The notes below the pieces were generated by a model, which saw only the letters and a program-made list of their open reading frames with translations, did not search any database and had not been told where the DNA came from. From assembly GCF_030323265.1 (NCBI RefSeq), contig NZ_CP104990.1, forward strand, positions 496,001 through 560,000: DNA of 64,000 bases. Reading direction: 5' to 3'. The stretch is from Terrirhizobium terrae (lineage in GTDB: Bacteria > Pseudomonadota > Alphaproteobacteria > Rhizobiales > Rhizobiaceae). Below, one piece after another: positions 25,306-34,110 of this stretch. The position numbers were made by a program, and so were the translations under genes. Each line of letters opens with the position of its first letter. Within the stretch, counting starts at the first letter, position 1.

Positions 25306-25689
25306 ATGAAGAAGATGTTTGCCATTCTCGGCTCACTGCTTGCCGCCAGCGTTGCAACCCCAACCCCGGCGGTCGCCGATGATCCGGTCACCCGTTTCCT
25401 AGAGCGCACGTTCAATAACAAGGCAAGCTATCGCGAGGCGCGTCGTGGCCGTGACGATAATCGCAGGAGCTGGTCGAATTCCAGCCGCAACAGTTCCTCG
25501 AACTCTTCCCACAACTCCAGTTCGAACGGAAATTCGAATTCCAACAGCAATTCGAACTCAAACAGTTCCTCGAATTCGTCGAACAACTCGAGTTCCAACA
25601 GCAGTTCCAACTCGTCGAGCAATTCCAGCTCGAATTCGTCCTCGAACTCGTCCTCAAATTCCAGTTCGAATTCTTCCGACGACGATTGA
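25306..25689 (+). CDS. Exported Ser/Asn low-complexity repeat protein
   Basis: A 127-residue protein with a signal peptide (MKKMFAILGSLLAASVATPT, cleavage near AVADDP). A short basic segment (REARRGRDDNRRSW) leads into about 70 residues made almost only of Ser and Asn (SNSSSNSS units), ending in three Asp. The DNA under the repeat is itself a set of short imperfect direct repeats with AATTCGA/AACTC/TCCAG words, so it can change length easily. No Cys or catalytic motif is present. A flexible polar chain on the cell surface or in the periplasm is likely. It has an ECF-type promoter and AGGAGAG ribosome-binding site. Confidence 0.75.
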   Translation: MKKMFAILGSLLAASVATPTPAVADDPVTRFLERTFNNKASYREARRGRDDNRRSWSNSSRNSSSNSSHNSSSNGNSNSNSNSNSNSSSNSSNNSSSNSSSNSSSNSSSNSSSNSSSNSSSNSSDDD

Positions 25690-25710
25690 TAGATCACTGT
25701 CGTAGACGGG

Positions 25711-25741
25711 CTGCCCGGCCGAAGTAATTTCGGGCGGGCAG
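25711..25741 (+). terminator. Hairpin after the Ser/Asn-repeat gene
   Basis: CTGCCCG pairs with CGGGCAG and the inner CCGAA pairs with TTCGG, with one mismatch and a 5-nt loop, 21 bp past the stop. The T tract is weak, so termination strength is uncertain. Confidence 0.6.
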
Positions 25742-26032
25742 TTGCCGAACATGAGGTCAGGAACCGTCATATTGCTGATTGGATCGCGCCTTTCTGCCGG
25801 CCTCCCGCAGAGATTTCGTCGACATGAGGTGCTTCATCTAGCAGCCTCAATTTTTCAGCCGGCCCGCACACGGCACTCAGAACTTGCCGTCAATATGGTG
25901 ACGCGATCGCGCGATTAACTGAAAGAGCCGCAAGACGTTGTGACGGCTTGTATGCGATTAGAAGCGTAAAAGGATGTCTCATTCACCTCTTCAGGCTCGT
26001 TCGAAAGCCGATACCGAAAAACATCGGGCTGC

Positions 26033-26632
26033 TCAGTCTGGCGCATCGAGTTCTGGTGTGAAGGTCGTGGCGTTGAAGACTTCCAGTCGAGCTTCGTCCT
26101 TCGGAAAGGCGAGAATGGTCAGGCTGGCAGGGCCGACCGGGATGATGCGGGCGGGCGCCAGTCCCAGGGCGCCATCGAGTGCGGCGCGGATGACGCCGCC
26201 ATGGCAGACCATCAGCACCGTCTCGGCTTCGGCGGAGATAGCCCGGTCCAGTGCCTGGCGGATACGGGCGCGAAAATCGGCCCAGATCTCACCATTTTCC
26301 GGCGCAAACGTGCCGGCCCGCCAGCCGGCATAGGCGCTCGGCGCCTCCGCCATCAACAGGGCGATTTCCATGCCCGTCCATGTGCCGACATTCTGTTCGC
26401 GAAGAAGAGGCTCCCGCACTGCATCCGCATGGCCGAGAAGGGCCGCGGTATCGGCCGCGCGCTTGAGATCGGAGGTCAGCACAAGGCCGGGATTGAAGCT
26501 CGCCACCATCGGGGCAAGTGCGGCTGCCTGTTCTCTGCCGCGTGTCGAAAGCTCGATATCGGCCTGTCCCTGCAGGCGGCGGATGGCGTTCCATTCGCTT
26601 TCGCCGTGGCGAACCAGAAGGATACGTTTCAT
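26033..26632 (-). CDS. Histidine phosphatase family protein
   Basis: A 199-residue protein with the phosphoglycerate-mutase-like fold. The catalytic RHGE motif is in LLVRHGESEWNAIRRLQG, a second His lies in VLMVCHGGVIRAAL, and SDLKRAADTA is the usual helper. It removes phosphate from small molecules through a phosphohistidine. Its start overlaps the end of the ABC ATPase gene (ATGA), so it is the last gene of the importer operon. This suggests dephosphorylation of the imported compound. Confidence 0.88.
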   Translation of the reverse strand: MKRILLVRHGESEWNAIRRLQGQADIELSTRGREQAAALAPMVASFNPGLVLTSDLKRAADTAALLGHADAVREPLLREQNVGTWTGMEIALLMAEAPSAYAGWRAGTFAPENGEIWADFRARIRQALDRAISAEAETVLMVCHGGVIRAALDGALGLAPARIIPVGPASLTILAFPKDEARLEVFNATTFTPELDAPD

Positions 26633-27669
26633 GAAATGCGTGTTCCCTGTTTATCAAAAATTGCCGCCGGGGCGGATGGAAGGCGGAAGCGCAGTTTTCC
26701 CGAGGGGCGGGCCACCTGATCGGAAACGGCCGTGATGCGAATGCCATGCGCAAGGCCGGTCACCAGAAAACGGCCGGCCATCGGCACGACTTCGGCCAGA
26801 ACCGCTTCGAATGTGCGGGGGCCTTCCTCGTCGGCCAGCGTGATCTGTTCAGCCCGCACCATGGCGTGGCCGGAATGGCCTCGCAGCAGCGGGTCGGGCA
26901 TGGTGCCGAACCACATGCCGTTTTCGATCGGGATCAGGTTGGCGGCGGGTGTACCGACAAAGCCAGCAACGAAGGCCGAAGTCGGTTCGGCCAGCAGCCT
27001 GTCAGGCGCGTCGAACTGTTCGATACGGCCATTGTTCATCACCGCGACATGGGTCGCCATGGTCATCGCCTCGACCTGATCGTGGGTGACGTAGACGGCG
27101 GTCGCGCCCGTTGCGGCGTGAACCTTCAGCAGTTCGAACCGCATTTCTACGCGCAATGTAGCGTCCAGATTGGAAAGCGGTTCGTCGAACAGCATCACCT
27201 TTGGCCGCGGTGCGATCATTCGGGCCAGCGCCACACGCTGCTGCTGGCCACCGGAAATTTCTCCCGGATAACGGTTGGCTAGCTTTTCGATGCCGAGCAT
27301 CTCCATCGCGTCCAGCACACGTGCGCGACGTTCCTCCGTCGGCAGCTTTGCCACTTTCAGCGGCCACTCGATATTGCCGGCCACCGTCATATGCGGCCAC
27401 AGCGCATAGGATTGGAAAACAAGCCCCGCATTGCGGTCGGCAGGCGGCAGCGAAAGACCGGCCTCACCATCTGCCACCAGCGTATCGCCGAACTGCATCT
27501 TGCCCGATGTCGGCTGGTCGAGCCCGGCGAGCATGCGCAGCATCGTGCTCTTGCCGCAGCCGGAAGGGCCAAGCAGCACGAGGAACGAACCTTTCGGCAC
27601 GGAAAAACTGACATCGGAAACGGCGTTGGAGGTGCCGAAGGATTTTGTGATCTTGTCGAGGGAAATCAC
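26629..27669 (-). CDS. ABC importer ATPase (FbpC/AfuC-PotA type)
   Basis: A 346-residue ATPase. Walker A is GPSGCGKST, signature [13 protein letters not shown], Walker [13 protein letters not shown] and switch His in [10 protein letters not shown]-terminal TOBE-like domain starts near residue 240. This is the iron/spermidine/phosphosugar-type importer subunit. It lies 10 bp downstream of the permease. Confidence 0.9.
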   Translation of the reverse strand: MISLDKITKSFGTSNAVSDVSFSVPKGSFLVLLGPSGCGKSTMLRMLAGLDQPTSGKMQFGDTLVADGEAGLSLPPADRNAGLVFQSYALWPHMTVAGNIEWPLKVAKLPTEERRARVLDAMEMLGIEKLANRYPGEISGGQQQRVALARMIAPRPKVMLFDEPLSNLDATLRVEMRFELLKVHAATGATAVYVTHDQVEAMTMATHVAVMNNGRIEQFDAPDRLLAEPTSAFVAGFVGTPAANLIPIENGMWFGTMPDPLLRGHSGHAMVRAEQITLADEEGPRTFEAVLAEVVPMAGRFLVTGLAHGIRITAVSDQVARPSGKLRFRLPSAPAAIFDKQGTRIS

Positions 27670-27679
27670 GGGGTCTGCC

Positions 27680-29419
27680 TCAGGTAAAGGACTGGCGACG
27701 GCGGCCGCGCAAGAGCGTGGCGGCGCCGGTGGCCAGCATGGAAATGATCAGGATGACCAGCGTCACCGCATTGGCGAACTGGTGGAACCCGTCGGACGCA
27801 TAGGAATAGGAGAGCACGGCCAGAAGCGGCGAGGTCGGTGTGTAGAGAAGAATGGTGATCGCGAGATCGCCGATGACATTGACGAAGGTGATCAGCAGGC
27901 CAGCCGCAAGACCGCGCGCCGCCAGAGGCAGGGTGATGGCGCCGAGCCTGCGGAAGAAACCGGCGCCGGTCATGCGGGCCGCCTCGTCGATATCGCCGGA
28001 AATCTGCGAGACGGTGGCGCGGCCCGTCTGCACCGCGAAGGGCAGCATGGCAGCGGTCAGCGCCAGTGCCAGCAGCAGCTTGGTGCCGTAAAGCGCCGGC
28101 AGCGGGCCGATCGGCGCGCCGTAAAGGGCGATATAGGCGGCAGCGAATGCGATGCCGGGCAGCAGCATCGGCAGAAAGCTGAGCTGCGAGACGAGATTGC
28201 TTAAGGCCGGCACCTTTTGCCGCGTCAGGGCGACAGCAATCAGGATGCCGATGATGTTGGCGGCCAGCGCCACGGATGCGCCCAAAATCAGCGTCGTCGT
28301 CAGCGCCGACAGAAGCTGCGGATTGTGAAAGATGCCGGGCTGGCCACGGGCAAAGGCAGGGTCTACAACACCGATCCAGTAATGCAGCGTCCAGTCGGAA
28401 AAGAGCGAGAGGGAAGAGGGCGCAAGGCTTGCTGCCACCAGAAGCAGGATCGGCAGGATAGTGGTGAGGATGCAGATCACCCAGGCGGCGAGCGTCAGCG
28501 GCAAGCGGGCATTGCCAAGCGCGAAGCGGCGCGGTTTTGCACCCTTGCCGCCGATCGTCGCAAAGCTGCGGCGACCGGACAGCATGCGGTTGCCGAGGCC
28601 AAGAAAGATTGCCGAAATGCCGATCAGCAGGATGGCGAGCACATAACCACGCTCCGTCTGGCCGATCTCTATCATGCCGAACAGGCGGGTGGAGAGCGTC
28701 TGCATGCGCACCGGCAGGCCAAGCAGGGCGGGGGCTGCAAAGTTGGAAACGGCACCGGCAAACGCCAGCGAGCCACCGGCAATGATGGCCGGTGTGACGA
28801 CGGGCAGGACGATGCCGAACAGGATGCGTCTGCGCGAGGCACCGGTCATCTGCGCGGCTTCCACAAGGTCGCCGTTGACGGTGGCGAGTGCTGCGGCGAT
28901 GACGGTGAAGGCCAGCGCATAATAATGGGCGATCAGCACGATAATGGTCGGCGTCATGCCCCAGGACAGCCAGTCGGGCACGGAAAAACCGAGCCCTTCC
29001 AAAAGGCCGCCGCTACCCCCGACGCGGCCGTTGCGGAATACGGTGCCCCAAGCCAGTGCGGTCGCAAAGCTCGGAATCATGAACGGTAGGGTAGCCATGA
29101 GGGCAATCGCCGGGCGGCCCGGAATATCAGTCATGACGACCAGCCACGCCAGAAAACCGCCCAGCAGCACACAGCCGGCGGCGACGCCGAGGCCGATGAT
29201 CATGGTGTTGATCGTCGGGCGCCAGAACAGGTTCTGCGAAAGGCGGCTGGCCAGCACATCGCCCCAGGCATCCGCGGAAGGGACGATCGTCTGGACGAGA
29301 ATGGTTGCCAGCGGTGCGGCCACCAGCGCGATGAGCACCAGCGCCATGGCGAGCGTCAGTCCGCGTTTGTTGAATGCTGAACCGATCGGCCCGAGCAGGG
29401 TGGTCATGGGGTACTCCAA
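27680..29419 (-). CDS. ABC importer permease, double-domain (FbpB/AfuB type)
   Basis: A 579-residue protein made of two fused permease halves with about 12 membrane helices. Each half has an EAA-type loop: ALATVNGDLVEAAQMTGASRRRILFGIVLPV in the first and ISGDIDEAARMTGAGFFRRLGAITLPL in the second. The two-in-one architecture is typical of Fbp/Afu/thiamine systems. It probably forms the channel with the neighbouring ATPase and binding protein. Confidence 0.9.
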   Translation of the reverse strand: MEYPMTTLLGPIGSAFNKRGLTLAMALVLIALVAAPLATILVQTIVPSADAWGDVLASRLSQNLFWRPTINTMIIGLGVAAGCVLLGGFLAWLVVMTDIPGRPAIALMATLPFMIPSFATALAWGTVFRNGRVGGSGGLLEGLGFSVPDWLSWGMTPTIIVLIAHYYALAFTVIAAALATVNGDLVEAAQMTGASRRRILFGIVLPVVTPAIIAGGSLAFAGAVSNFAAPALLGLPVRMQTLSTRLFGMIEIGQTERGYVLAILLIGISAIFLGLGNRMLSGRRSFATIGGKGAKPRRFALGNARLPLTLAAWVICILTTILPILLLVAASLAPSSLSLFSDWTLHYWIGVVDPAFARGQPGIFHNPQLLSALTTTLILGASVALAANIIGILIAVALTRQKVPALSNLVSQLSFLPMLLPGIAFAAAYIALYGAPIGPLPALYGTKLLLALALTAAMLPFAVQTGRATVSQISGDIDEAARMTGAGFFRRLGAITLPLAARGLAAGLLITFVNVIGDLAITILLYTPTSPLLAVLSYSYASDGFHQFANAVTLVILIISMLATGAATLLRGRRRQSFT

Positions 29420-29446
29420 AGTAAATGCCGTCGGCGCAAGAGATTG

Positions 29447-29618
29447 CCCCTCACCAACAAAAGCTACGACTTAGCTGAAGCTAAGTTCGTGATTTTGTAT
29501 CCTCTCCCGCAGGGAGAGGGAGGGGTGCCGAGATCGCCGCGCGTTACCTCTCCCTTGCGGGAGAGGAAGTAATTTCAACTCTTAGCGTAGCTAAGTGTTA
29601 GAAATCGCAGGTGAGGGG
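29447..29618. repeat. 172-bp imperfect inverted repeat (rhizobial intergenic palindrome or MITE-like)
   Basis: The element starts with CCCCTCACC and ends with its complement GGTGAGGGG. Nested inside are paired words: ACTTAGCTGAAGCTAAG against CTTAGCGTAGCTAAG, and CCTCTCCCGCAGGGAGAGG against CCTCTCCCTTGCGGGAGAGG. Nearly the whole length can fold on itself. It sits between the importer permease and binding-protein genes of one operon, so the transcript would carry this hairpin. Confidence 0.75.
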
Positions 29619-29648
29619 CTAACTCTTACGCCAGCCCCACCCCAACCA

Positions 29649-30761
29649 TCACTGCAGCGCGAGAATGAAATCCGCCACCTCGGCGCGGATCTTGGCCGTT
29701 TCGGCCGGTGCCATCTGCCAGCCCTTGAAGTCGGCAAGCGGAATGGCATCCTTGTGCGGCTTGATGTCGGAGCGGGTGGCCCAGTCGCCGGCCACGTAGA
29801 AGGGCTTGAAGCCGTCACCACCGGTTTCTGTCTCGTCGCCCATCATGAAATCGACGGCAAGGCGTGCAGCGGCCGGGCTTGCCGGCTTCGGGTTCAGCGC
29901 CAGCAGCGCCGGAAAAACGATGCCGTTCGCCGGTGCCACGTCGTTCGCCACCTGCAGCGCCCAGCCTTCATCCTCGTTATCGCGACGGTCGGAATAGCTG
30001 GTGAAGCCGATCGGAGGCTTTTCCTGGCCCTTGGCGCCGATTGCCTTGTTCACATCGTCGGTCGAGCCGACCAGAACGAGATCGTTGGCAAAGAGATCGG
30101 TGATGAACTGCTGGCCGGCATTTTCATTGCCATCGGTCAGTTCGATCTTCCTGCCGAAGGTGGCTTCGTAAGCGGTCGCCATTTCGTCGGATTTCAGTAC
30201 GATCTCGGTCATCAGGTCGACGTAATCGCCGCGCTGCAGCGGATCGACCATGATCACGCGGCCTTTCCATTCCGGCTTGGTCAGGTCCCAGAGGTTCTTG
30301 ACCGGCGAGCCGTTCGGATTTGCCTCTTCGTTATACATCAGCACCTTGGTGGACAGACGCTGTGCCAGAAGCGGCGACTTGAACTGATCTGCAAGATCGC
30401 CTGCAACACGCGGCGGCACGTAAGGCGCGACCAGCTTGTTGGCAAAAAGTTCGGTCAGCACGACCGGCGCATCGGAAATGTAGATCACGTCGGCACCAGG
30501 AAGGCCAGCCTGCGCCTCGCTCTTGATGCGGGCAATCTGCTCGGTCGACGACATATCGAAAGTCACCATGTCGATGCCCGGATAGGCGGCTTCAAAGGCT
30601 TTTTCGACGCGGCCGATACGGCTGGTGAAGGCATAAACCGTCACCTTGCCTTCCTGCTTCGCCTGCGGCAGCAGGTCGGCAGCTGATTTGGTGTCGAGGT
30701 TTTGTGCGATGGCCGCGGTGGTCATCAGAAATGCAGCAGTTGCGGTCAGGATGCGGCGCAT
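29649..30761 (-). CDS. ABC importer substrate-binding protein (FbpA/AfuA type)
   Basis: A 370-residue periplasmic protein with a signal peptide (MRRILTATAAFLMTTAAIAQ). The pattern KVTVYAFTSRIGRVEKAFEAAYPGIDM followed by SSTEQIARIKSEAQAG and ADVIYISD is that of family 1/8 iron- or phosphosugar-binding proteins. The Tyr pair that binds ferric iron in FbpA is not obvious. With RpiR and a phosphatase nearby, a phosphorylated organic ligand is more likely than iron. The hairpin repeat downstream may raise its expression relative to the other subunits. Confidence 0.85.
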   Translation of the reverse strand: MRRILTATAAFLMTTAAIAQNLDTKSAADLLPQAKQEGKVTVYAFTSRIGRVEKAFEAAYPGIDMVTFDMSSTEQIARIKSEAQAGLPGADVIYISDAPVVLTELFANKLVAPYVPPRVAGDLADQFKSPLLAQRLSTKVLMYNEEANPNGSPVKNLWDLTKPEWKGRVIMVDPLQRGDYVDLMTEIVLKSDEMATAYEATFGRKIELTDGNENAGQQFITDLFANDLVLVGSTDDVNKAIGAKGQEKPPIGFTSYSDRRDNEDEGWALQVANDVAPANGIVFPALLALNPKPASPAAARLAVDFMMGDETETGGDGFKPFYVAGDWATRSDIKPHKDAIPLADFKGWQMAPAETAKIRAEVADFILALQ

Positions 30762-30843
30762 GGAAATGGCTCCGTAGATAGTTTCGGAATGCCGTGTAAT
30801 GTATTCTTGCTACAATTTTGTGACGTGCAAGTTTTCTTGCGGA

Positions 30844-31700
30844 TCAGCTTTCGAATTTTGCAATCAGGTTTCCCAACCGATCGAGCGTAGCGAGCGCTTT
30901 CGGCCCTCTACGTTCCGCTAGAGCAAGAATGATTGCGTTGCAGATGGCCATTGGCACGGTCAGCGTCTGAAAGCTGTCCGGCATGCCGGCACGGGGGCTG
31001 AGAGCAGCACGTCGGGGCTCGGCGTCAGCGACGGGCCGATCGTGCCGGAAATCACCACGGTCTTCGCCTTCGCCTCGGTCGCCACCTGCATCAGTCGTTC
31101 ATAATCCGGCGGCTGCCGGCGGAAGGCGAAGAGGAGGAGGGCGTCATCGGCGGAAAGCGTCAGCATCTGTTCGGCGAGATCGCGCGGACTGCCGGAAAGT
31201 GGGTGGCTGTCTATGCCGAGTCGCCGCAGCCGTCGCTCCATCAGTACGGACAGAACCTCGGCGTTGCCGTGGCCATAGATGAATACGCGCCGACGATCGA
31301 GTTTTTCGGCCGCTTCCACAATTCGGGCATCGCTGATGTGGTCTGTCATGGCCGTCAGCGCCGCCAGTTCGCTGGCCACCAGAAGAGGCAGGAAACCTTG
31401 CGCGCGGGCATCGTTGAGCGTCGCGGAAATGCGTTCTGCCGGATCGGCAACTTTCAAGAATTCGCGGCGCAACTCGTCGCGAAATTCTCCGTAGGAGGCA
31501 AAACCCAGCTTGCGGGCAAGGCGTGAGGTCGTTGCCTCATGCACGCCGATACGGGCGGCGAACTCACTGGATGTGCCGATCGCCACGTCGCGCGGCGCCC
31601 GCATCAGTTCGGAAATCAGCTTCTGCTCGGTCGCGGTCAGGCTGCCGGCGACGGCCTGTATACGCTCTACTATTGTCTTTAGAGAGTCAGCGTTTGACAT
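30844..31700 (-). pseudogene. RpiR-family regulator, interrupted by a 1-nt deletion
   Basis: The N-terminal helix-turn-helix (VAIGTSSEFAARIGVHEATTSRLARKLGFASYGEF) and the SIS sugar-phosphate-binding domain (VFIYGHGNAEVLSVLMERRLRRLG, DALLLFAFRRQP) are intact. After DVLLSAP the frame is lost; adding one base to the GGGGG run at 30993-30997 restores RAGMPDSFQTLTVPMAICN and continues to a TGA at 30844-30846, giving about 285 residues. RpiR regulators sense phosphosugars, which fits the neighbouring importer and phosphatase. Probably a sequencing error. Confidence 0.85.
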
Positions 31701-32195
31701 GACGGCTCTGCGCTCGCTCCACCTTCCGGCTATCCCGGCGCGGCTGCAAGATCATCTTGAGCCAGAAGAACGGACAGATAGTCGTTGAAATCATCTAAAC
31801 GGCGCCGATACAATTACTGTAGCCACCCCGCCTGGTTATAGGCTGGCGCTGCTAACACGCAACACTGAAGATTTAATACAGACTGGCGTGACGAGGTGAC
31901 CTTATAGCAAGTCCGACTCCGGCATGGTTGCCATGCGCGATACTGCTATGCTGTTGAGTGTCCATCGGTTCATGACTGCTCCCCAAGACTCAAATCTAGA
32001 GCTTTCTCTCACCTTACGAAAGCTGATAAACGACTGCCTTGCCGTCAGGGCAGGTTCGCCAAGAGATCCGGTACACAGCAATAAGTTAATATCAAAAATC
32101 TACAGGGTCATCGGGTCGGTCCCACGCGCCGGCGTGAGACTTCAACCGAAAAATGCCATTCAAGTGCAATACCATCTTACTAAATGGACATAGCC
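31701..32195. other. 495 bp without a recognisable gene
   Basis: No open frame here shows a family motif. The stretch is lower in GC than its surroundings, and it leads into the broken toxin-antitoxin pair and the insertion sequence, so it is probably degraded mobile DNA. Confidence 0.5.
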
Positions 32196-32419
32196 ATGGC
32201 CGCAAACGCACTTGTCCAGACACGTATTGATGCTGAGGTTCGGGATCGTGCTTCTGCGGTTCTTTGGAAGCATGAGACTCACAGTATCTGATGCAGTTCG
32301 TATCCTGCTCACCCGGACTGCCAACGAGTGGGCACTGCCTCTTGAACTTCTTTCTGGCAGTGAAGCGCATTTTTCTGAACGTCGATCGGCGGACGTCTTA
32401 AAGCCGGTCCGCTCAAATC
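32196..32419 (+). pseudogene. Remnant of a RelB/DinJ-type antitoxin
   Basis: From the ATG at 32196 the first 22 residues read MAANALVQTRIDAEVRDRASA, the typical ribbon-helix-helix start of RelB/DinJ antitoxins. A frame loss near 32262 follows. In the next frame the family continues with LTVSDAVRILLTRTANEWALP and LELLSGSEAH. At least one indel breaks the gene. A ParE-like toxin remnant follows directly. Confidence 0.65.
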
Positions 32420-32593
32420 GTGAAATTCACTTGGTCTGCGTTTGCGCTCTCGGATCGCGACGCCATCTTCTCATACATCGAGGCAGACAATCCTGCAGCC
32501 GCCATTCAGATCGATGAGCGGATAGTGGCTGCCGCCCGGATTGCCGAGATGATAGTTCGGATTCTTCGCGTTCTTCATGGAGCGCAGGGATGA
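32420..32593 (+). pseudogene. Remnant of a ParE/RelE-type toxin with an internal deletion
   Basis: From the GTG at 32420 the 57-residue frame starts VKFTWSAFALSDRDAIFSYIE and ADNPAAAIQIDERI, the N-terminal pattern of ParE toxins, and ends VRILRVLHGAQ, the C-terminal pattern. The normal length is about 95 residues; the middle part with the GRPGR and TRELV motifs is missing. The toxin is therefore probably dead, together with its broken antitoxin. Confidence 0.65.
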
Positions 32594-32655
32594 CTAGAAT
32601 ATCTGCCGCTAAGCTGGTGGCCGCGCTCGCGTGGGGCGCGGTTCAAATCCCATAT

Positions 32656-32667
32656 GTGGACGGCCCC
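32656..32667 (+). repeat. Left 12-bp inverted repeat of the IS1111-type element
   Basis: GTGGACGGCCCC; exact reverse complement of 34031-34042. Confidence 0.8.
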
Positions 32668-32933
32668 CGACCCGCAAGATATTTCGATAATTTGATCTGA
32701 TCGCTTGCGTCCATATGTCCGGCCTGTTGTTGCGTTCGCACATGAACGCTGGCCAAGATGGTTTCCGCGACACCGGTCCCAAACATCAAGGCGGCCTTGA
32801 CGGGCCGATGGGATTCTCGGGGTGTCCTGTGTCCCGGATCGATCGATCACACCATCTGCTATTATCTTGCAAGTTGTAGTATTGCCTACACGTGGTGAAG
32901 ATCAGGATACAGTTGGTTCTTGCTTCCTAGTCT

Positions 32934-33971
32934 TCATGTGGCGCATTGCTTCAAAACCGCTCCTGATCTTGCGCTGTAAGTTTCTCCAGAGACCATGAGT
33001 TTCCAAGCTATGCGCGCCATTTTGTTGGCGAGTGCGACAGCTGCCAGTTTAGGCGGCTTTCGCGTAAGCAGTTCCGCCAGCCATCGAGAAGCCTTACCGG
33101 ATCGCCGCGCGTGATGAATGACAGCGGTTGCTCCGTTCACCAGGATGGCCCGCAGAGCCTCATCGCCGGCTCGCGTGATACCTCCGAGCCGCAGCTTGCC
33201 GCCGGTCGAGTGATCTTTTGGCGTCAGCCCTATCCAAGCAGCGAACTGGCGACCAGATTTGAAGAGCTCCGGAGCGGGAGTTTTCATTATCAAAAGAGCC
33301 GAACCGATGGGTCCAATGCCGGGGATGGTGTTGAGGCGTATGCTGCGTTGGTCGTTACGCTGCCATGCCTTTACCTTGGCCTCCACATCCGTGATCTTCT
33401 TTTCCAGTTCAGCGTATTCCTCGGCCTGGCTCATAAATAATTCCTGTGCGAGCTCTGGCACAGTTTTGTCAGCTTTTATCTTTTCAAGCAGCATCGGAAT
33501 ATGTGCTAACCCCTTAGCTGCGGAAATGCCGAATTCGGTGGCGTAACCCCGTATAGCGTTAGCGAGTTGGGTCCGGTTAGCGATCAGACGGGTTCGGACG
33601 CTGATCAGCATGAGTGCTGCTTGGTCATCAACTGTCTTGACCGGAACAAACCGCATCGTTGGGCGGGCCATCGCCTCGCACAGCCCTTCGGCGTCGGCAG
33701 CGTCATTCTTGTTCCGCTTGACATATGGCTTGGCGAGTTGTGGCGCGATCATCTTCACCTCATGTCCAAATGAGGCGAGTAACCGCGCCCAATGATGGGA
33801 ACCACCACAGGCCTCGATCGCGATAGAAGTTGGCGGGCAGGTCGTGAAGAAGTCGATCATCTCCTTGCGTCGCATTTTTTTACGCAAGACCGGTTTCTCT
33901 CCAGCATTCACGCCATGCAGCTGAAAGACGTGCTTTGACGTATCCATGCCAATACGAATAATCTTGTCCAT
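32934..33971 (-). CDS. IS110-family transposase
   Basis: About 345 residues. The N-terminal DEDD RuvC-like domain begins MDKIIRIGMDTSKHVFQLHG with the first Asp at residue 10; the Glu lies in TSIAIEACGG and the Asp pair in NKNDAADAEG. The C-terminal transposase_20 domain has NTIPGIGPIGSALL, then SGRQFAAWIGLTPKDHSTGG and a conserved Ser in this region. The start at 33971 fits the family; the upstream in-frame extension has no counterpart. The gene is complete and may be active. Confidence 0.93.
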   Translation of the reverse strand: MDKIIRIGMDTSKHVFQLHGVNAGEKPVLRKKMRRKEMIDFFTTCPPTSIAIEACGGSHHWARLLASFGHEVKMIAPQLAKPYVKRNKNDAADAEGLCEAMARPTMRFVPVKTVDDQAALMLISVRTRLIANRTQLANAIRGYATEFGISAAKGLAHIPMLLEKIKADKTVPELAQELFMSQAEEYAELEKKITDVEAKVKAWQRNDQRSIRLNTIPGIGPIGSALLIMKTPAPELFKSGRQFAAWIGLTPKDHSTGGKLRLGGITRAGDEALRAILVNGATAVIHHARRSGKASRWLAELLTRKPPKLAAVALANKMARIAWKLMVSGETYSARSGAVLKQCAT

Positions 33972-34030
33972 GGGCGGCCCCTTCGATTGAGATCTTAACA
34001 GCTCATTCTGGCACATTTCGATGCCGTTCA

Positions 34031-34042
34031 GGGGCCGTCCAC
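34031..34042 (-). repeat. Right 12-bp inverted repeat of the IS1111-type element
   Basis: GGGGCCGTCCAC on the plus strand; exact reverse complement of 32656-32667. Confidence 0.8.
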
Positions 34043-34110
34043 TCCAACATCAAGTCAGACGGAGTTGCATGACGATATCCGACCGCCGGCAAGGCCTCCT
34101 ATAGACAAGT

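Larger units (their letters stand above)
32656..34042. mobile_element. IS110-family (IS1111 subgroup) insertion sequence
   Basis: A transposase gene is bracketed by perfect 12-bp inverted repeats (GTGGACGGCCCC at 32656-32667 and its complement at 34031-34042), about 1.39 kb apart. Such short subterminal repeats are the mark of the IS1111 subgroup, since classical IS110 elements lack them. The exact tips lie a few bases outside the repeats. About 265 bp of non-coding DNA lies downstream of the transposase stop and 60 bp upstream of its start. The element landed next to the broken toxin-antitoxin pair. Confidence 0.8.

Noticed and set aside
25480..25680. Short tandem repeats that could suggest a CRISPR array
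   Set aside because: The repeats are in frame coding for Ser/Asn, too short and irregular, with no unique spacers.
32638..32650. Sequence GCGGTTCAAATCC resembling the T arm of a tRNA
   Set aside because: No acceptor, D or anticodon arms can be built upstream, and there is no CCA end. It could be a tRNA scrap but cannot be called.
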